A DNA stretch of 64,000 nt. Source: AP-15 sp963790875 (GTDB lineage Bacteria > Pseudomonadota > Alphaproteobacteria > ATCC43930 > CGMCC-115725). The notes under the pieces are model-generated. The model had not been told where the DNA came from. It was given only the letters and a program-made list of their open reading frames with translations, and ran no database searches. The stretch covers positions 744,001 to 808,000 of the forward strand of contig CAWBQT010000008.1 of NCBI GenBank assembly GCA_963790875.1, read 5' to 3'. Within the stretch, counting starts at the first letter, position 1. The number at the start of each line of letters is the position of its first letter. Of this stretch, positions 51,401 through 62,554 are shown one piece after another. A program made the position numbers and the translations under genes.

Positions 51401-52129
51401 ATGCCTTCGTCGACACGATCCGGCTCCGGCGCGGCGCGCCGCGACCGGCCGCCCGATAAACGAGAAAGCCGCCCAGCGGCCAGCGGGACGGCAGATCTCA
51501 AAAACGACGACGACGCGCCACGGAATAGCACCGCCCATCGCGCGCCGCAACAGGGCGCCCGAACAACGGGCAGGCTCAGCCTTTCACCCGAGGTTGCGGC
51601 AGTCGTCAAACGGCGCCTCGGTATCGCGACCGAGCCGCAGCTCGAGCCGCTGCCGGCTCCGGAGATCGCGATGCCGGCTCCGGCTCTATGGGCGGAGATC
51701 GCAAGAGGCTGTGCGGGCGTTGCCGCTTTCGATGAGGGGTCGCGCATCCGGGCGCTGAAGGTCGGCGTCAGGCTCGATCTCGTGGGCCGGTTTCCGGGCT
51801 TTCCCGCACGCAGCTGCGAGAATTTCTCGCGCGGTATTGCGAGCAGCCGCTGTATCTCGCGCGGTGCACCGCGGGCGCCATCGCGTCGACCTTGATGGGC
51901 GCCCGGCGGGCGAAGTCAGCGCCCAACAGGCTGAGTATGCGCCGAAAAGCTGCAGCGACGCCTAGATCCGGATCGATGCGGCCGCGACGCGCTTGCGGAC
52001 GCGGGTGAGAGCGAGAGCGATGAGCGCTCTCTAGACGGCGCTGCCGCGCAAGGGAGGCGACGGAATGAGCCTCCATGCGCTGGCCACCGGCACCTTGATC
52101 ACCGATCCGGTGCAGCGCAACGGCTCTAA
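51401..52129 (+). pseudogene. ProQ/FinO-family RNA-binding protein, frameshifted
   Basis: The first ~140 residues are in frame: a disordered basic N-terminus, then LSPEVAAVVKRRLGI and ALWAEIARGCAGVAAFDEGS with RALKVGVRLDLVGRFPGFPA. The frame then slips near 51800; the next frame reads TQLREFLARYCEQPLYLARC, and after a further slip near 51885 come remains such as RDALADAGESESDER. The KVG...L..YC..P.YL pattern is that of ProQ/FinO RNA chaperones, which occur on many mobile elements. This is where heavy degradation of the element begins. Confidence 0.65.
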
Positions 52130-52360
52130 GGGCCCATTCACAACCGCGCTGCTCAGGGTCGCGGCCGAGGACAAGGAATAGATCCTCATCAGCGTGATCG
52201 CCTTCGCCGACGAAGCCGAGCGACTGATCGAGCTGGGAAAAGGTGATGCGATTGCCGTTCGGGACGGACTCGGCTGAACAGCTGGACCGGCCGCGATGAG
52301 ATCGAACACCACGGCCTATCGGTCGTCGCCGGGCAGATCGCGGCCGCGCGTCAGCGGCAA
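52065..52360 (+). pseudogene. SSB-like single-stranded DNA-binding protein, degraded
   Basis: From ATG 52065: LHALATGTLITDPVQRNGSK, FTTALLRVAAEDKE, an in-frame TAG, then ILISVIAFADEAERL. After a slip near 52268 comes LNSWTGRDEIEHHGLSVVAG. The OB-fold order (TGTLI.DP, FTTALLRV, VSVIAF, TGRD.....GLSVVA) fits phage-type SSB proteins. At least one stop and one frameshift prevent a full product as assembled. Confidence 0.65.
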
Positions 52361-52492
52361 CACCCTGATGAAGGTGCTACTCCTCGGCGCTACGGACTCT
52401 ATCTGGGACCTCGGCGCTCTACTTTACGGACAGGAAATTCAGGATCTGCACGATCATCATCGCCGCCGATGGCGGACGATCAGGTGGACGAT

Positions 52493-53250
52493 ATGGCTCT
52501 GACCGCAGCTGAGATCGCCTTGCACTCGGAGACGCCAAGCGCGACGGAGCTGACTGGCGCTGCCGCTGTCCAGACGATGATGACCACGATCCGAGCCTCT
52601 CCATCGTCGAGCGCGGCGGAAAGACGCTGTTCACCTGCCGAAACGGCTGCGAACAAGCGGCAGTGATGAGCGCGCTGCGCGAGCGGACTTGTGGGACAAG
52701 CTGATCGAGAGTGCGAATGGATGGCGCCGCATCGTCGCTGTCTACAGCTACAGCGCCGACGACGGGGCGCTGCGGTATCAGGTTTGCCAGACCGAGCTGA
52801 AAAGATTATTTCAGCGGCGGCAAAACGGCTCGACTGACTGCTACATAGAGAACGTGGACAGCGTTGAGCCTCTGCCCTACCGGCTTAGGAGCTGCTGCAG
52901 GACAAGAAGGCGACGGTATTCGTCGCCGAGGGCGAAAAGGATGTCGACAACCTCTATGACAACAGGATCATCGAGACCTGCAACCACGGCGGCGCCCGCA
53001 AATGGCGCTCCGAAATCTCGCGCTGGCTCACCGGGCTATGTCTGACTCTGCCAGACAACGACGAGGCAGGCAGAGAGCACGCCCGCGACATCGACGCAGA
53101 GCTGGCAGACCTCGCTGCCAGCATACGCATCATCGAACTTCTAGGCCTGACAGCGAAAGGCGACGTAACTGATTGACTCGACGACGACGACTAGGTCGCT
53201 GAGCTAGAGCGGCTGGCCGCCGCTGCGCCGGTATCAGGCGGCGATAGACA
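52493..53250 (+). pseudogene. phage-type DNA primase with Toprim domain, degraded
   Basis: After the ATG at 52493 and an early slip the frame gives WRCRCPDDDDHDPSLSIVER and GKTLFTCRNGCEQAAVMSAL, a zinc-finger primase start. Then come IVAVYSYSADDGALRYQV and the Toprim motif ATVFVAEGEKDVDNL with LPDNDEAGREHA (metal-binding DND). It ends in GDVTD, a TGA where homologues have Trp, LDDDD, a TAG and VAELERL. Several slips are present. The architecture is that of replication primases of phages and satellites, beside an AAA ATPase partner. Confidence 0.7.
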
Positions 53251-53289
53251 GAACGAGGGCGCGGCGGCTCTCCTATGTGCTGCTACGGC

Positions 53290-54440
53290 ACCGCATCCTA
53301 TTGCTGAAATTATGCCACAACCTGGGCCTATAGCTACTTCCTGCTGTATGGCTATTGGCCGCGACGCAGCAGCCGATGGTGCAGGCAAAGGCGACATGGC
53401 AGTTCTGATCGCGCTATCGATGATCACCGAGAGGAACTTCTAGGCGAACGCATATGGCAAAGCGGCTCCGTTAACATCATTACCTATGAAGACACAGAAA
53501 GTGAATGGCGGCGCCGAATAGCCGCCGCGTGCTTGCGTTACAAGATCTACTATAGTAGGTGATCGGCAGCTTCTTTTTTATTCACCGCCGACCGCGCGAT
53601 CGCGTTCGCTGCTTATAGTACAGATAGGAACATCGTGCTAGCTAATGACGATGCCTTGATCTGGCATCTGACGCGAATTGGCGCAGTGCTACTGATTGTC
53701 GACCCCTAAATCACGCTCATGGGCTAGACGACAGCAACAACAATGTCTTGATCGCTTCAGTAGCTAGCGAAGTCAAACAGGTGGCTCGCGAAAGCAGCGC
53801 CGCTGAGCTGGTACTGCATCACCTGCGCAAAGGAGCAACAGGAAACTCTGACTATTTAATACGTTTCACGGCCCTGCGCGCCTCATTCAAGGCAGTGCGC
53901 GTTCTGATGCGGATGATGCCTGCCGAAGCGATCGAACTGAAGCTGCCGCCGGACACATCATAGCTACGCCATACCCGGATCGCCGGAACGAAAGAGAACT
54001 AGCAACACAGATAGAATACGAGACTTAGTAACGCTATGAAAGCGTTGATCTCGGCGACAGCGACGAAGCGTATACGGACAGCGACAACGTGCAAGTCACC
54101 ACGCTGTGGACGCCTCCTTCGACGGTCGAAGAGATATCGCTGGTCGCGCTGAAGACCATCTTCGACACGATCCACCCATACCGCTCAATGAGCTCGACGA
54201 GTTCTATAGCTCAGCTCGGCAAACAAAAGACGAATGGGTCTGCACACCTATCGCCAGAACTCTCGGCAGCGACCACGACGAGGCAGCAACTCTGGTCGCC
54301 TCCTAGATCAACTACCAAGTGCTCCTGGAACACACTTACAAATAGGACTGCTGACGGAAACCTGTCGTAGCCACCACTCTGAACGAGGCCAAGGCCGCCG
54401 AACTGATAGGACTGCTTTATTATGCTGAACGAGAGATCGA
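53290..54440 (+). pseudogene. RepA-like AAA ATPase/helicase partner of the primase, degraded
   Basis: A weak P-loop (AADGAGKGDMAVLIALSMIT, with the usual Lys-Ser/Thr altered to Lys-Gly) is followed, in shifting frames, by GERIWQSGSVNIITYEDTES and EWRRRIAAACLRYKI. Then come LLIVDPLNHAHGLDDSNNNV (after restoring one C at the CCCC at 53703-53706), LVLHHLRKGATGNSD and NVQVTTLWTPP. This order matches the hexameric RepA/AAA ATPases that follow phage primases. Multiple frameshifts and several TAG codons interrupt it. Confidence 0.68.
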
Positions 54441-55229
54441 CGAATGAATTCCTTCACTGTCATAAATATAGCAAAAATTAGTGATCGACTGCTTCGACGA
54501 CGAGCAAAACGCGGAGACTACTAGATCGACATCGCCGAGAAGATAACATCTAAAACAGATATTGATTTGCGCCGACCTGTCGAGGGAATTTACAACTGAA
54601 GAAGATGCTCCACGAATCGCGAAATTCGGGTAAAGCATCTTTACACCGAATTCCTAACATAAGATTGTCGGCGCCGCGGGCTTTCTGTTCAGGCCGGGTA
54701 CGCTCGAGCTCGTCATCAATAAACCTGTTAACTCGCTATAGCGTAAGAATATGAAATTGATTTGATGAGATCTAGGGCAACACGGCAAGTATGTAGAAAA
54801 GAATGTGTCGGAGATCCATCTTGCGTATAAACTGATACTGATTTAGTTTCGCTGATACCTTGACGTCCACTAAGAATTGTTGCTTTTCATAAGGGCTTAT
54901 AGCCATCGAATCAGCAAGCGAAGTATTGTGCACCTCATATCGCCGTTTGCACGATTCGTTTGCAACAGCGGATTGAGCGACCCGGTGCGTTTGATGTGCC
55001 ATACATCACAGTTTGTATAAGCGGATTTGCTAAGTCAATTTCACGATAGACTGAAAAACTGTGATATGGAGATGCTACGATAAGATAGCTTTATAGCAGA
55101 TGGTGCTACAACTGTAGCATAAGGCTACGGTCCCAAGATCGACCCGGAACAGTTGCGCGAACAATCTCGCTTATTGCCGCCGCGCCGCGAGCCCACACCC
55201 CGCTTCTCTGACTGATCCTGATCTGCCCA
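54441..55229. other. AT-richer gene-free stretch before the iteron array
   Basis: About 790 bases of clearly lower GC than the chromosome. A minus-strand frame (54772-55002, 76 residues, hydrophobic end HILFYILAVLP) is the only candidate and I leave it uncalled. The base composition and the adjoining iterons would suit a replication origin or regulatory region. Confidence 0.4.
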
Positions 55230-55342
55230 AACCGCGCACAAACCGCGCACAACCGCGCGTGCGCACATCTAAGACTCTTAAGGGTAAAAGTAGAACTGCG
55301 CACTCTTCAAACTGCGCAAGAACCGCGCATACCACCGCGCAC
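55230..55342. repeat. iteron-like array AACYGCGCAN, candidate element origin
   Basis: Seven copies: AACCGCGCAC at 55230 and 55241, AACCGCGCGT at 55251, AACTGCGCAC at 55294, AACTGCGCAA at 55310, AACCGCGCAT at 55321 and CACCGCGCAC at 55333. Several are spaced 10-12 bases apart. Position just downstream of primase and ATPase genes is typical of satellite or plasmid origins. Confidence 0.65.
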
Positions 55343-55378
55343 ACCATGACCCGCGCTCGCTAGGGAGGGAGGACGCCT

Positions 55379-55555
55379 TTGATCAACGCAACTCACGGAC
55401 CGCTCGCATCTGCGCTAAACGACAAACAGCGCAAGCGCATGAGCGGCATCGAGACCTCGCCGCCCGAGCCTCGTTCTGCGCTGAGCTTTCCCGCTGCAGA
55501 GCGACGGGCTGAGGCCGGAGATCGAGGCGATACGTGCGCATGTCATGCTAGGTAA
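55379..55555 (+). CDS. small intact element protein of unknown function
   Basis: A 58-residue frame from TTG 55379, preceded by an excellent GGGAGGGAGG ribosome site, reading INATHGPLASALNDKQRKRM and ending GDTCACHAR. It is one of the few unbroken frames in this half of the element. No family is recognised; a small phage-type protein before the packaging genes is likely. Confidence 0.5.
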   Translation: MINATHGPLASALNDKQRKRMSGIETSPPEPRSALSFPAAERRAEAGDRGDTCACHAR

Positions 55556-55638
55556 TTCTGTGCGCTACTGCGATTTCAGCGGTAGGTTATCATTTATAAT
55601 GAGGGAATTACCAATTAAGACGAGAGATGGGCTAACAA

Positions 55639-56015
55639 TTGGCTAGCGAACAGGCAACGAAGCGAGTAAAGAAACCGGCCTGTAGACCGCCCCCGCCACA
55701 ACGCACCAGTCTGCACCAGATCGCGCTAGTGAGCCATTTTAGCGCCGCGGACCTTCAATCAGCGATCACGGCAGCGCTACGCGTCGAACAGGACTATGTG
55801 AGCTGCTCCGACATCTAAGCAGGACGGCGTCCTACAAGGAAAAGCTGATCATCGCGCGCATTTGCTAGATCGAGTTATGGTTGCGCGGACTGGACGCACG
55901 GATAGACTGTGGCGATGAGCTGAGCGGCCACGCGATCCGAGGTCGGCTAGCAGCGGAAACGCGGTTGCGACTAGATCTGCGAGAATTAGGCAAGGCGCCG
56001 CGTGCGACGCCGCAG
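55639..56015 (+). pseudogene. terminase small-subunit-like gene, degraded
   Basis: From TTG 55639 an open frame of 59 residues (RTSLHQIALVSHFSAADLQS, AITAALRVEQDY) ends at TAA 55818. Homologous-looking sequence continues in other frames with YKEKLIIARI, a TAG, IELWLRGLDARIDCG and RLRLDLRELGKAP up to the large terminase start. The position directly before the large terminase suggests a small terminase or HNH-adjacent packaging gene, but the family match is weak. Confidence 0.4.
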
Positions 56016-57681
56016 ATGTCGACTGACGAGTGGATCGACAGCCTGCCGCGGCAAGGCGAGGCGGCTGAGAGAAAACGGACCAGATCGAGTTCTGCGAGCG
56101 TCTGGTCGACCCGGAGACCGGGAGGCCGTTCGTGCTGACCGCGGCCGAGCGGCTGTTCCTGCAATACGCCTTCATGCTTACCGCGGACGGTCGCTGCTAT
56201 ATCCGGAGCTGATGTGATAGGCGCCGAAGAAGTCGGGCAAGAGAGATTTAGGCGCGATGCTGCTCTTGTAGTAGTGCGCGTACTGGGCGGCCGGTTTGCG
56301 GAAGGCTATTGCTGCGCCAATGACTACGAGCAGGCGCAAGGGCGCGTCTTCCAGGCTGCGAGCCGCATAGTAGAGGCGAGCCCGCTATTGACGGCGATGC
56401 TAGGCGACCGAGAACAAGATCGAGTTCAAGTAGACTGGTGAGATGATAACGGCGATAGACAGCGACTATGCGGGAGCGGCTAGAGCCAATAAGTCGATCA
56501 GGGTTTTCGACGAATTGTGGGGCTACGCTAGAGAGAGCGCTAAACGGCTCTGGGACGAGATGATACCGCCGCTAACGCGGCGGATAGCGTGCCGACTGAC
56601 GGTGAGCTATGCCGGCTTCGACGGTGAGAGCGATCTGCTGGAAAGACTCTACAAGCGCGGCATGGCGGGCCAGGTCTCGCTCCGGACTGTATGCGAACGG
56701 CGGGTTGCTTAGCTTTTGGACGCAAGAATTCACGGCGCTCTGGCAGACGGAAGCGTGGCGCGAGCAGATGCGCGAGGCGTAGCGACCGAATGCGTATCTG
56801 CGACAGATCGAGAACCGCTGGGTGACGACTGAGTTGCTGTTCAACGATATGGACTGGTGGGACGAGAGCACCGATCTAGAGTGGACACCGCGGCTCAATG
56901 CGGGTTTCTGGGAAATATACATTGGGATCGACGCCTCGGTGAAGCGCGACAGCACTGCGGTAGTCACAGTGGCGAGGGATGATGATGCGCAGCGAGTGCG
57001 GCTTATTGCACAACGGATTCTACAGCTGAGTGTGACGGAGCTGTTGGACTACGAGGGCACGATCGAGGCGACTCTACGGGAGTGGCAATCTAGACAACGG
57101 CTGCGCGAGGTCAGGTTGACCTGTATCAGATGCAGGCGAGCGCGCAGCGGCTGGAGCAGGACGGGGTGCTGATGGACGAGTTTCTGCAGACGCAGGCGAG
57201 GCTGACCGATGCGGGGAGCTATCTATACGAGCTGGACAAGGGCTGCAACTACGTTGCGTATCTGGATGCCGAGGTCCGGCTCGCGGTGCAGCGAGCGATA
57301 GCGGTCGAGAACGCGCGCGGCTGGCGGATCGCGAAGGAGAAGGCCTCGCACAAGATTGACGACGACGAGGCGCTGGCGATGGCGAGCCTGGCGGCGATCG
57401 AGGCGATGGCGGATCAGTCCTCTAGGTTGCGGCTGGCGCGGGACGACTGGGAGCGCGCTGCTGAGGTCGCCGAGGCTGCGGCGGCGCGGGAGGTAGCGGA
57501 GGCGGCTGCCAGGGCTAAGGAGACGGCTGAGATCTGCGAGCAGGCCGAGGCTACTGGGCAGGACTCGGATGCAGCTGTACTGCGCGACAGTGAGTTGCGG
57601 CGGCTGGCTGGAGGCTATCCGACTGAGCGCGCAAGGCAAGACTGGATTGCTCGCGAGTACGCGGCTGGCGAGATCGGCTAG
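56016..57681 (+). pseudogene. phage terminase large subunit, heavily interrupted
   Basis: From ATG 56016 (STDEWIDSLPRQGEAAE) pieces in all three frames assemble into a large terminase: IEFCERLVDPETGRPFVLTA, ERLFLQYAFMLTADGR, a P-loop APKKSGK preceded by TGA-TAG, and RVLGGRFAEGYCCANDYEQA. Then come IEFK-TAG-TGEMITAIDSDYAG, VFDELWGYARESAKRLWDEM (Walker B), YIGIDASVKRDSTAVVTVAR (nuclease domain), and KEKASHKIDDDEALAMASLA. At least four frameshifts and four stops occur. The last ~100 residues are an Ala/Glu-rich coiled coil not typical of terminases. The ATPase and nuclease order leaves little doubt about origin. Confidence 0.75.
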
Positions 57682-57841
57682 CTGACACCGGCGGAGCGGC
57701 AGCGGTGCGAGGCGGCGCAGCGGGCGACGCTCGAGCAGGCTGCCGACGGGATTTCGCGGTGGCCCGGATAATCAGATACTGGGCGGCGCTGTAGCGAGCC
57801 GGGGAAGCACAGCGACGGCGGATTTATGGAGGAGGTCTATC

Positions 57842-58612
57842 CTGAAGAACGATGCTGAGGCGATACGGCGGTACGCGGCGATGGCTGCGCGCCGGGAGCG
57901 GGATGCTGAGCTAGCGGCTATGCGCTCGCTGGACGGCGGGGTGCTGTCGAATCGCACACGAGACAGTCGCGACGGCGGATACAACGACGAGCGGCTGACG
58001 AATTACGGCGACGAGCGGCTAGGCTCGCCCGGATGGCTGGGGGAGCGGCTGGGGCTCGGCGAGGATGCGAGCGGCACGACGCAGCTGATAAACGGTGCGG
58101 GCCAGCGGTACGAGCAGGGATAGGGCTGGGATCTGCAAGAACGCGATGGTCTGGAGCCGGGGGGCGATCTGCGCGCGACTGAGGGGACGGCTGAGGACCC
58201 TATCGATGACGGCGAGGAGGCTGAGCTGTCGGCGGTATTCTACGAGGTGGGCGGCGAACACCCTGAGGATTACGAGCTAGTCGAGGATGCGCAGCTGGGG
58301 CGGGTTGCGATTGTCCGGCGGGGTTCTGACCAGGCTACGGTTTGGTTTCACTCTGCGCCTGGCTCTGGCGGGGCTCGCGACTACCGGCTGGGGCGGGATG
58401 GGCGCTCTGGGAAGCTGGCGATCTACCGGCGGCGCGACGTGGGCGGCTGCGGCGGTAGCGGGGCGAGCAAGACCGGCTGCGGCGGGGCGCGGGCCGAGCG
58501 CGAGACGGCGGCGGGTCGGTCGAGCGGCAGATGCTGGCCAACCTCAACGAAATCTATCGCGAGTATAACTCAAGTCGACCGGGCAGCGAATACTACGGGC
58601 GGCGGCGATGAC
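57842..58612 (+). pseudogene. element/phage gene of unknown function, one stop and one frameshift
   Basis: After a GGAGGAGG site the frame opens at a CTG (57842): KNDAEAIRRYAAMAARRERD, GGYNDERLTNYGDERLGSPG, a TAG at about 58123, GWDLQERDGLEP, HPEDYELVEDAQLGRVAIVR, and RDYRLGRDGRSGKLAIYRR. Past a slip near 58440 the end reads LNEIYREYNSSRPGSEYYGR then TGA. It is acidic and repetitive in GDERLG units. I recognise no family. Location after the terminase suggests a structural or packaging accessory protein. Confidence 0.45.
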
Positions 58613-59640
58613 CTAGCCGCGGCCGGCGATCGCGGGCGGCGCTCGGCGCGGCGATCGCGGCGCGGCAGGCTGCGGCCGAGGAGCTGGCCGAGGCCGAGGG
58701 GGCGCTCGCGCGCGGCACCGCGCGGGTGCGCTCGGCCGAGGCTAAGGCGGCGCAATACGACGGGCTCGATCAGCGCAACGCCGACAGCTGCGCTCGCCGC
58801 CGAGCCGACTGGACGAAGCAACAAGACGAGGCGCCGGCGGCGGCACTGTGCGACAACACCGACGACTCGCGAGGCGCGACGAATGCGCGACGAGGTGAGA
58901 GAGCGTTCGACGCGTGCGACGACTGCGGGCTGCTGGGCGCGATGCGACGAAGGCGCGACGAGCGCTGGCGATGCTGCGGACAGGGTTCACTGCGCTGGGC
59001 AGTTTGGCGCGCGAGCGGTGCTGGCGAGGAGCTAGTCGAGGCGAGCGCGCCCGGGTCGAGGAGACTGCGCGCGCTGAGCGAAGTTTGAGTGGCGACAGCG
59101 CTGGCTGCGCGGCGTTCGCGCCTGAGCTCGATCGTCGACGATCGACGCCGATCGGGCACCCGGAATGCCTTCGGCAGCACCACGAGAAGGCGCTTTGGGA
59201 GAACCATCTGGCGCGCCTTGTGGTCGACGCCAGCGCCGAGTGGCAGTGGCACGAACCGGAGCGCCGGGCATCGACGAACCCGTTCGCGATCGCGATGGAG
59301 CAGCGGCGCGGTCACGTCGATTCGTACCAAGCTCGCTCGCCTCGTCGTTGCCGCCGAAGAGGGCGACGAGCAGGCGATTGACCGCCTGGTGGCTGCGGCG
59401 CGCTCGGGGCTTCAGATCGGCGAGCGCGCCATTGCGGCGGTGCGCGCAGGCGGCCGAACGCGCCGCCGCCGTTTGCCCCGGCTGTCGCTTATGCCCGGAC
59501 CCGGTCGCTGCGGCTGTCGAACAAGGCGAGGAACTAACCAGCGCCGGCTGCCGGAGCTGGGGGGCTTGGCGCGGCGCCAAGCGATCGAGGCCGCCGCTGC
59601 CCGCCGGTGTCCTGCCGTCGACCGAGGCCGCCTGAGAGAG
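58613..59640 (+). pseudogene. degraded coiled-coil gene(s) of the element
   Basis: Fragments in changing frames: AAIAARQAAAEELAEAEGAL and RSAEAKAAQYDGLDQRNAD (coiled coil), ALAMLRTGFTALGSLARERC, FAPELDRRRSTPIGHPECLR, HHEKALWENHLARLVVDASA and LVAAAEEGDEQAIDRLVAAA. The pieces look like one or two former phage-type genes with many slips. No function can be given. Confidence 0.35.
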
Positions 59641-60524
59641 AGCAGTCCGATGTCACGCCTGTCTCGCGCTAACCGATTGACCAATCCTGGCTACGGTAGC
59701 TAGGATGGATGATCAGGGTTTGCGGGCGAGCGCGAGATCGTGGCGGGGCTCTCGAAATCGGTTGCCGCATGCGGAAAATCGCCATGGCGATCCCGCCTTC
59801 GGCGGCACCGCAGAGCCTGCCGGCGATCGCCGCGCCGGGGCCTCCAGCGAGGCCGGGACGAGTGCGGGGGCGCCGCGCTTGGGCGTTTTCGTTGTCAATG
59901 ACGGCGGCGATATCAAGCTCGTTATCTGCATCGCCGCCGGGCCGGTGTTGCGGTTCTGACCGTGGCGCTCGTGCCGCGGACGGCATCGCGTCGCGATGCA
60001 TTGATCGAAGCCGCCGGCCGGCGTCTGTGATCGATCAGCCGAGAACGGGCCGCAGCGATTTGCGATGCCGCACTCGGCGGCTTGGCGCGTCGCAGCAGCC
60101 GCCGCCGGGCCGGGTCGGCGCCGAGTTGGGTTTGGCGCGCCTCTCCGGTCGAAGATCGCCTCTACCAGGATCGTGAAGGCGAGGAGGTCCGGCGCATCCT
60201 GGCGCCGCTGAAGCCGCGCCCGGCTGGTCGAGCCGCGACAAAGCCGAGTGGCTGTGCGGCCTCTGCGACCGCTGCAAAGCCTGCGGCACGTCTGCCGCCC
60301 GGTCTCGTTGCCGACGTTGAGGGTCCGAGGTTGCGGATCGCCGAGTTGCGGCTGCGATCCAGCCGGATGACCTCCCTCGCGGATCGAGGGCGACGAGCTG
60401 TCGGTCTCGATCACGCTGCGCACGGTCACGACTGCGCCTCAGCGACGAGGCGCTGCTGGTGGCTGACCTGGGCTGCACGGTTTAGCTCGTCGTTACGAGC
60501 GCTGCCGGCCGAATGACGACGGCG
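59641..60524. other. degraded stretch without a recognisable gene
   Basis: High-GC sequence with short overlapping frames on both strands. A plus-strand piece reads LGVFVVNDGGDIKLVICIAA before a stop near 59959. I cannot reconstruct a gene. Confidence 0.35.
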
Positions 60525-60700
60525 CCGTGCGCGCCGACCTGCGGGCGCTGGCTGGCGCCTATAGGCTCGTGACCGCTGCCGACGATCTGGAATTTGCGAT
60601 CATCGTGCCGAGCGGCGGCAAGTGGATCGGCCGTGCCACCACCGTCGAAGGCAAGCCGGTGTTGGCGGTGCGCACCTATGTCGATGGCGAGCTTCGATAG
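60525..60700 (+). pseudogene. 3' fragment of an unknown small gene
   Basis: An open stretch encodes ALAGAYRLVTAADDLEFAII and VPSGGKWIGRATTVEGKPVL, ending GELR and TAG at 60698-60700. The beta-rich, valine-rich sequence is unlike random frame translation, so it was probably coding, but no start with a ribosome site is found upstream. Confidence 0.35.
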
Positions 60701-61454
60701 CGCCGAGCGAGATTTGGCTCGCCCATCGTGACGTGCTGTTTCTCGCCGAACTGCCGGCGTTCAGCGGAATTATGGTAGCTGTCTCACCTACAACTATAAA
60801 GACAATCCTAGGTAGTTGTGATACATCAACAACGCTGTACGCGAGCCGTTGAATATCTGATGCAATCTCTAAGATGCTCTTGGAGGCAATGAAGGTCGCT
60901 GCCACGCAGCGGCGCCCCGACATGGGGGAAAAGAGCATCTTTGGACAAATCGATAACGGTGAGGTTCTACCGCGTCATAGCGACTGCGCATTCACAGGGC
61001 GTGCCGTTCCTCGAAAGGCTTAGGCAAATTGGGCGATTGCCGAGGCGCAGCGTGTGCGGCAGGTATCAGGCATAGAGTTCTGGATGGACAAGTTGACGAT
61101 CGATAACAACGTGGTGACAGGACGGCTTGTGCGACAGACGGACCATCTTCCGCCGCAAGCGCTACCGGGTGGTCGTCTGGCACCATTAGGCATTCGCGCG
61201 ATCGGTCATCAACTATGGCATATGAAGCCCAATTATCGGTTCTGGCTATCGAAAGTTGGCGAATGGCGTAGGGCTAACAAGAATGTTTCCGTATATTCGG
61301 ACATGTGTGATTGCCGCGGTTATTCCTATTTACCGGTGCTCAATGATTGTTCTTGAAGCTGCTCGGAATGGACGCATTCGCGAGTTAGCAGTACGCGTGG
61401 CTACACCTCTAATTTAGAAACGATCACGGTCGACAAGGCCGGATCAAGCAAGGT
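60701..61454. other. AT-richer transition zone in the element's right arm
   Basis: Composition drops here relative to the chromosome. A frame at 61054-61356 (containing MKPNYRFWLSKVGEWRRANK) could be part of a gene extending into the next frame, but has no visible ribosome site. Nothing is called. Confidence 0.35.
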
Positions 61455-61796
61455 TTGGTCGAACTGATAGATCGAGAATGGAAGCTAGATCGAGATCAGG
61501 TACAAGGTGGGAGCTGGAGACCCGGACATTCAACCAAGGAGATTTTTCTCGACTGTAAATTGGTTCAAGGAGAGAAGGCCGCCGACCGCGGCGCCATTTC
61601 GAAGCTTGAAGCTGAAATAGTCGAGGACGACGGACACTATAGTACACTTGATTTGCTAGACGCCCATCTTGGTGTTCGTCGCGAACTCGATTTACCAAAC
61701 GATAATCCTGATGACAGCGCGGCGATTAGATTTTCAAACGTAGCACAGGCGTTCAACGAAAATAGAGCCGTCTTACAGAGGCAATTTGGCCAATGA
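61455..61796 (+). CDS. hydrophilic protein of unknown function upstream of a membrane protein
   Basis: A 113-residue acidic frame from TTG 61455: VELIDREWKLDRDQVQGGSW, LDCKLVQGEKAADRGAISKL and LDAHLGVRRELDLPNDNPDD, ending QRQFGQ. It may continue further upstream in another frame (IVLEAARNGRIRELAVRV near 61350), so this could be the C-terminal part of a longer protein. Its stop overlaps the next reading frame (ATGA), suggesting a two-gene unit with the membrane protein. No family is recognised. Confidence 0.45.
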   Translation: MVELIDREWKLDRDQVQGGSWRPGHSTKEIFLDCKLVQGEKAADRGAISKLEAEIVEDDGHYSTLDLLDAHLGVRRELDLPNDNPDDSAAIRFSNVAQAFNENRAVLQRQFGQ

Positions 61797-62299
61797 GATT
61801 AATGACGTGGCCATCACATCAGGTATTCCCGGTTATTTTGGCAGGAAAGTTATCCTGCTATTGCGGGTGTTCTGGTTTTTGCAACTGTCGCTTGGTATGG
61901 CGAAGCAATAGCCCGTACCATTGCTACAAATAAAATTGAATTAGGGAATGTATATACGGCAATCGCCGGCATATTCGCCGTGATAACAGGATTTCTTGCT
62001 ACCTTTTATGGAAGTATTCAGGTAATCATTGATACGCGGTTGAAGCGTATAGCTAAGACCATGGTATTCAGCGATCGCGCGGTATGTTAAAGTGGCAACA
62101 AAATGGGGATTTTTTTTAGCTATCATTTCAATACCTATATCATATTCGCGCCGTCTACAGACGGGTCATGGATAAACCGTATTTTGGTCGCAGCATGGTG
62201 CGGGGCATGTGTATTCGGATTGGCGGCGTTTGTACGCGCGCGGGATTGTTATTCTTCATTTTTGAGCATCACCCACCTGAAGACGAAGGCGCTGGTTGA
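61797..62299 (+). pseudogene. four-helix membrane protein, frameshifted
   Basis: Joined across slips, the product has YPAIAGVLVFATVAWYGEAI, VYTAIAGIFAVITGFLATFY, VATKWGFFLAIISIPYIIFA and ILVAAWCGACVFGLAAFVRA as four membrane helices. A cytoplasmic-looking segment (IDTRLKRIAKTMVFSD) lies between helices 2 and 3, and a charged tail ends HHPPEDEGAG. One slip is at the T run near 62112-62118. It has low GC compared with the host. With its hydrophilic partner it looks like accessory cargo; function is unknown. Confidence 0.5.
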
Positions 62300-62554
62300 G
62301 TTCTTAATCTCCACTATCAGTTTTGGAATCCGTCCCATGGCCCTACATCGCCGCATCGGTTGACGATGGCGGGCAGGATAGGCACTCTCGATACGGATCA
62401 TCCGGAGGGCGACGGCAATGAGACTGCCGGAGGTTGCGCGCGCTTACACGTGCTCGCCATAGAACTGCACTGCGCGGAGTTAGATCTGCTAGCTAACGAA
62501 ATGGGAGGCGACGTCCGGACAGCGCGCGCGAAGACATCGGCACCATGACAGAGG

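Noticed and set aside
54772..55002. A 76-codon minus-strand frame in the AT-rich gap
   Set aside because: No ribosome site or recognisable motif; AT-rich spacer DNA gives such frames by chance.
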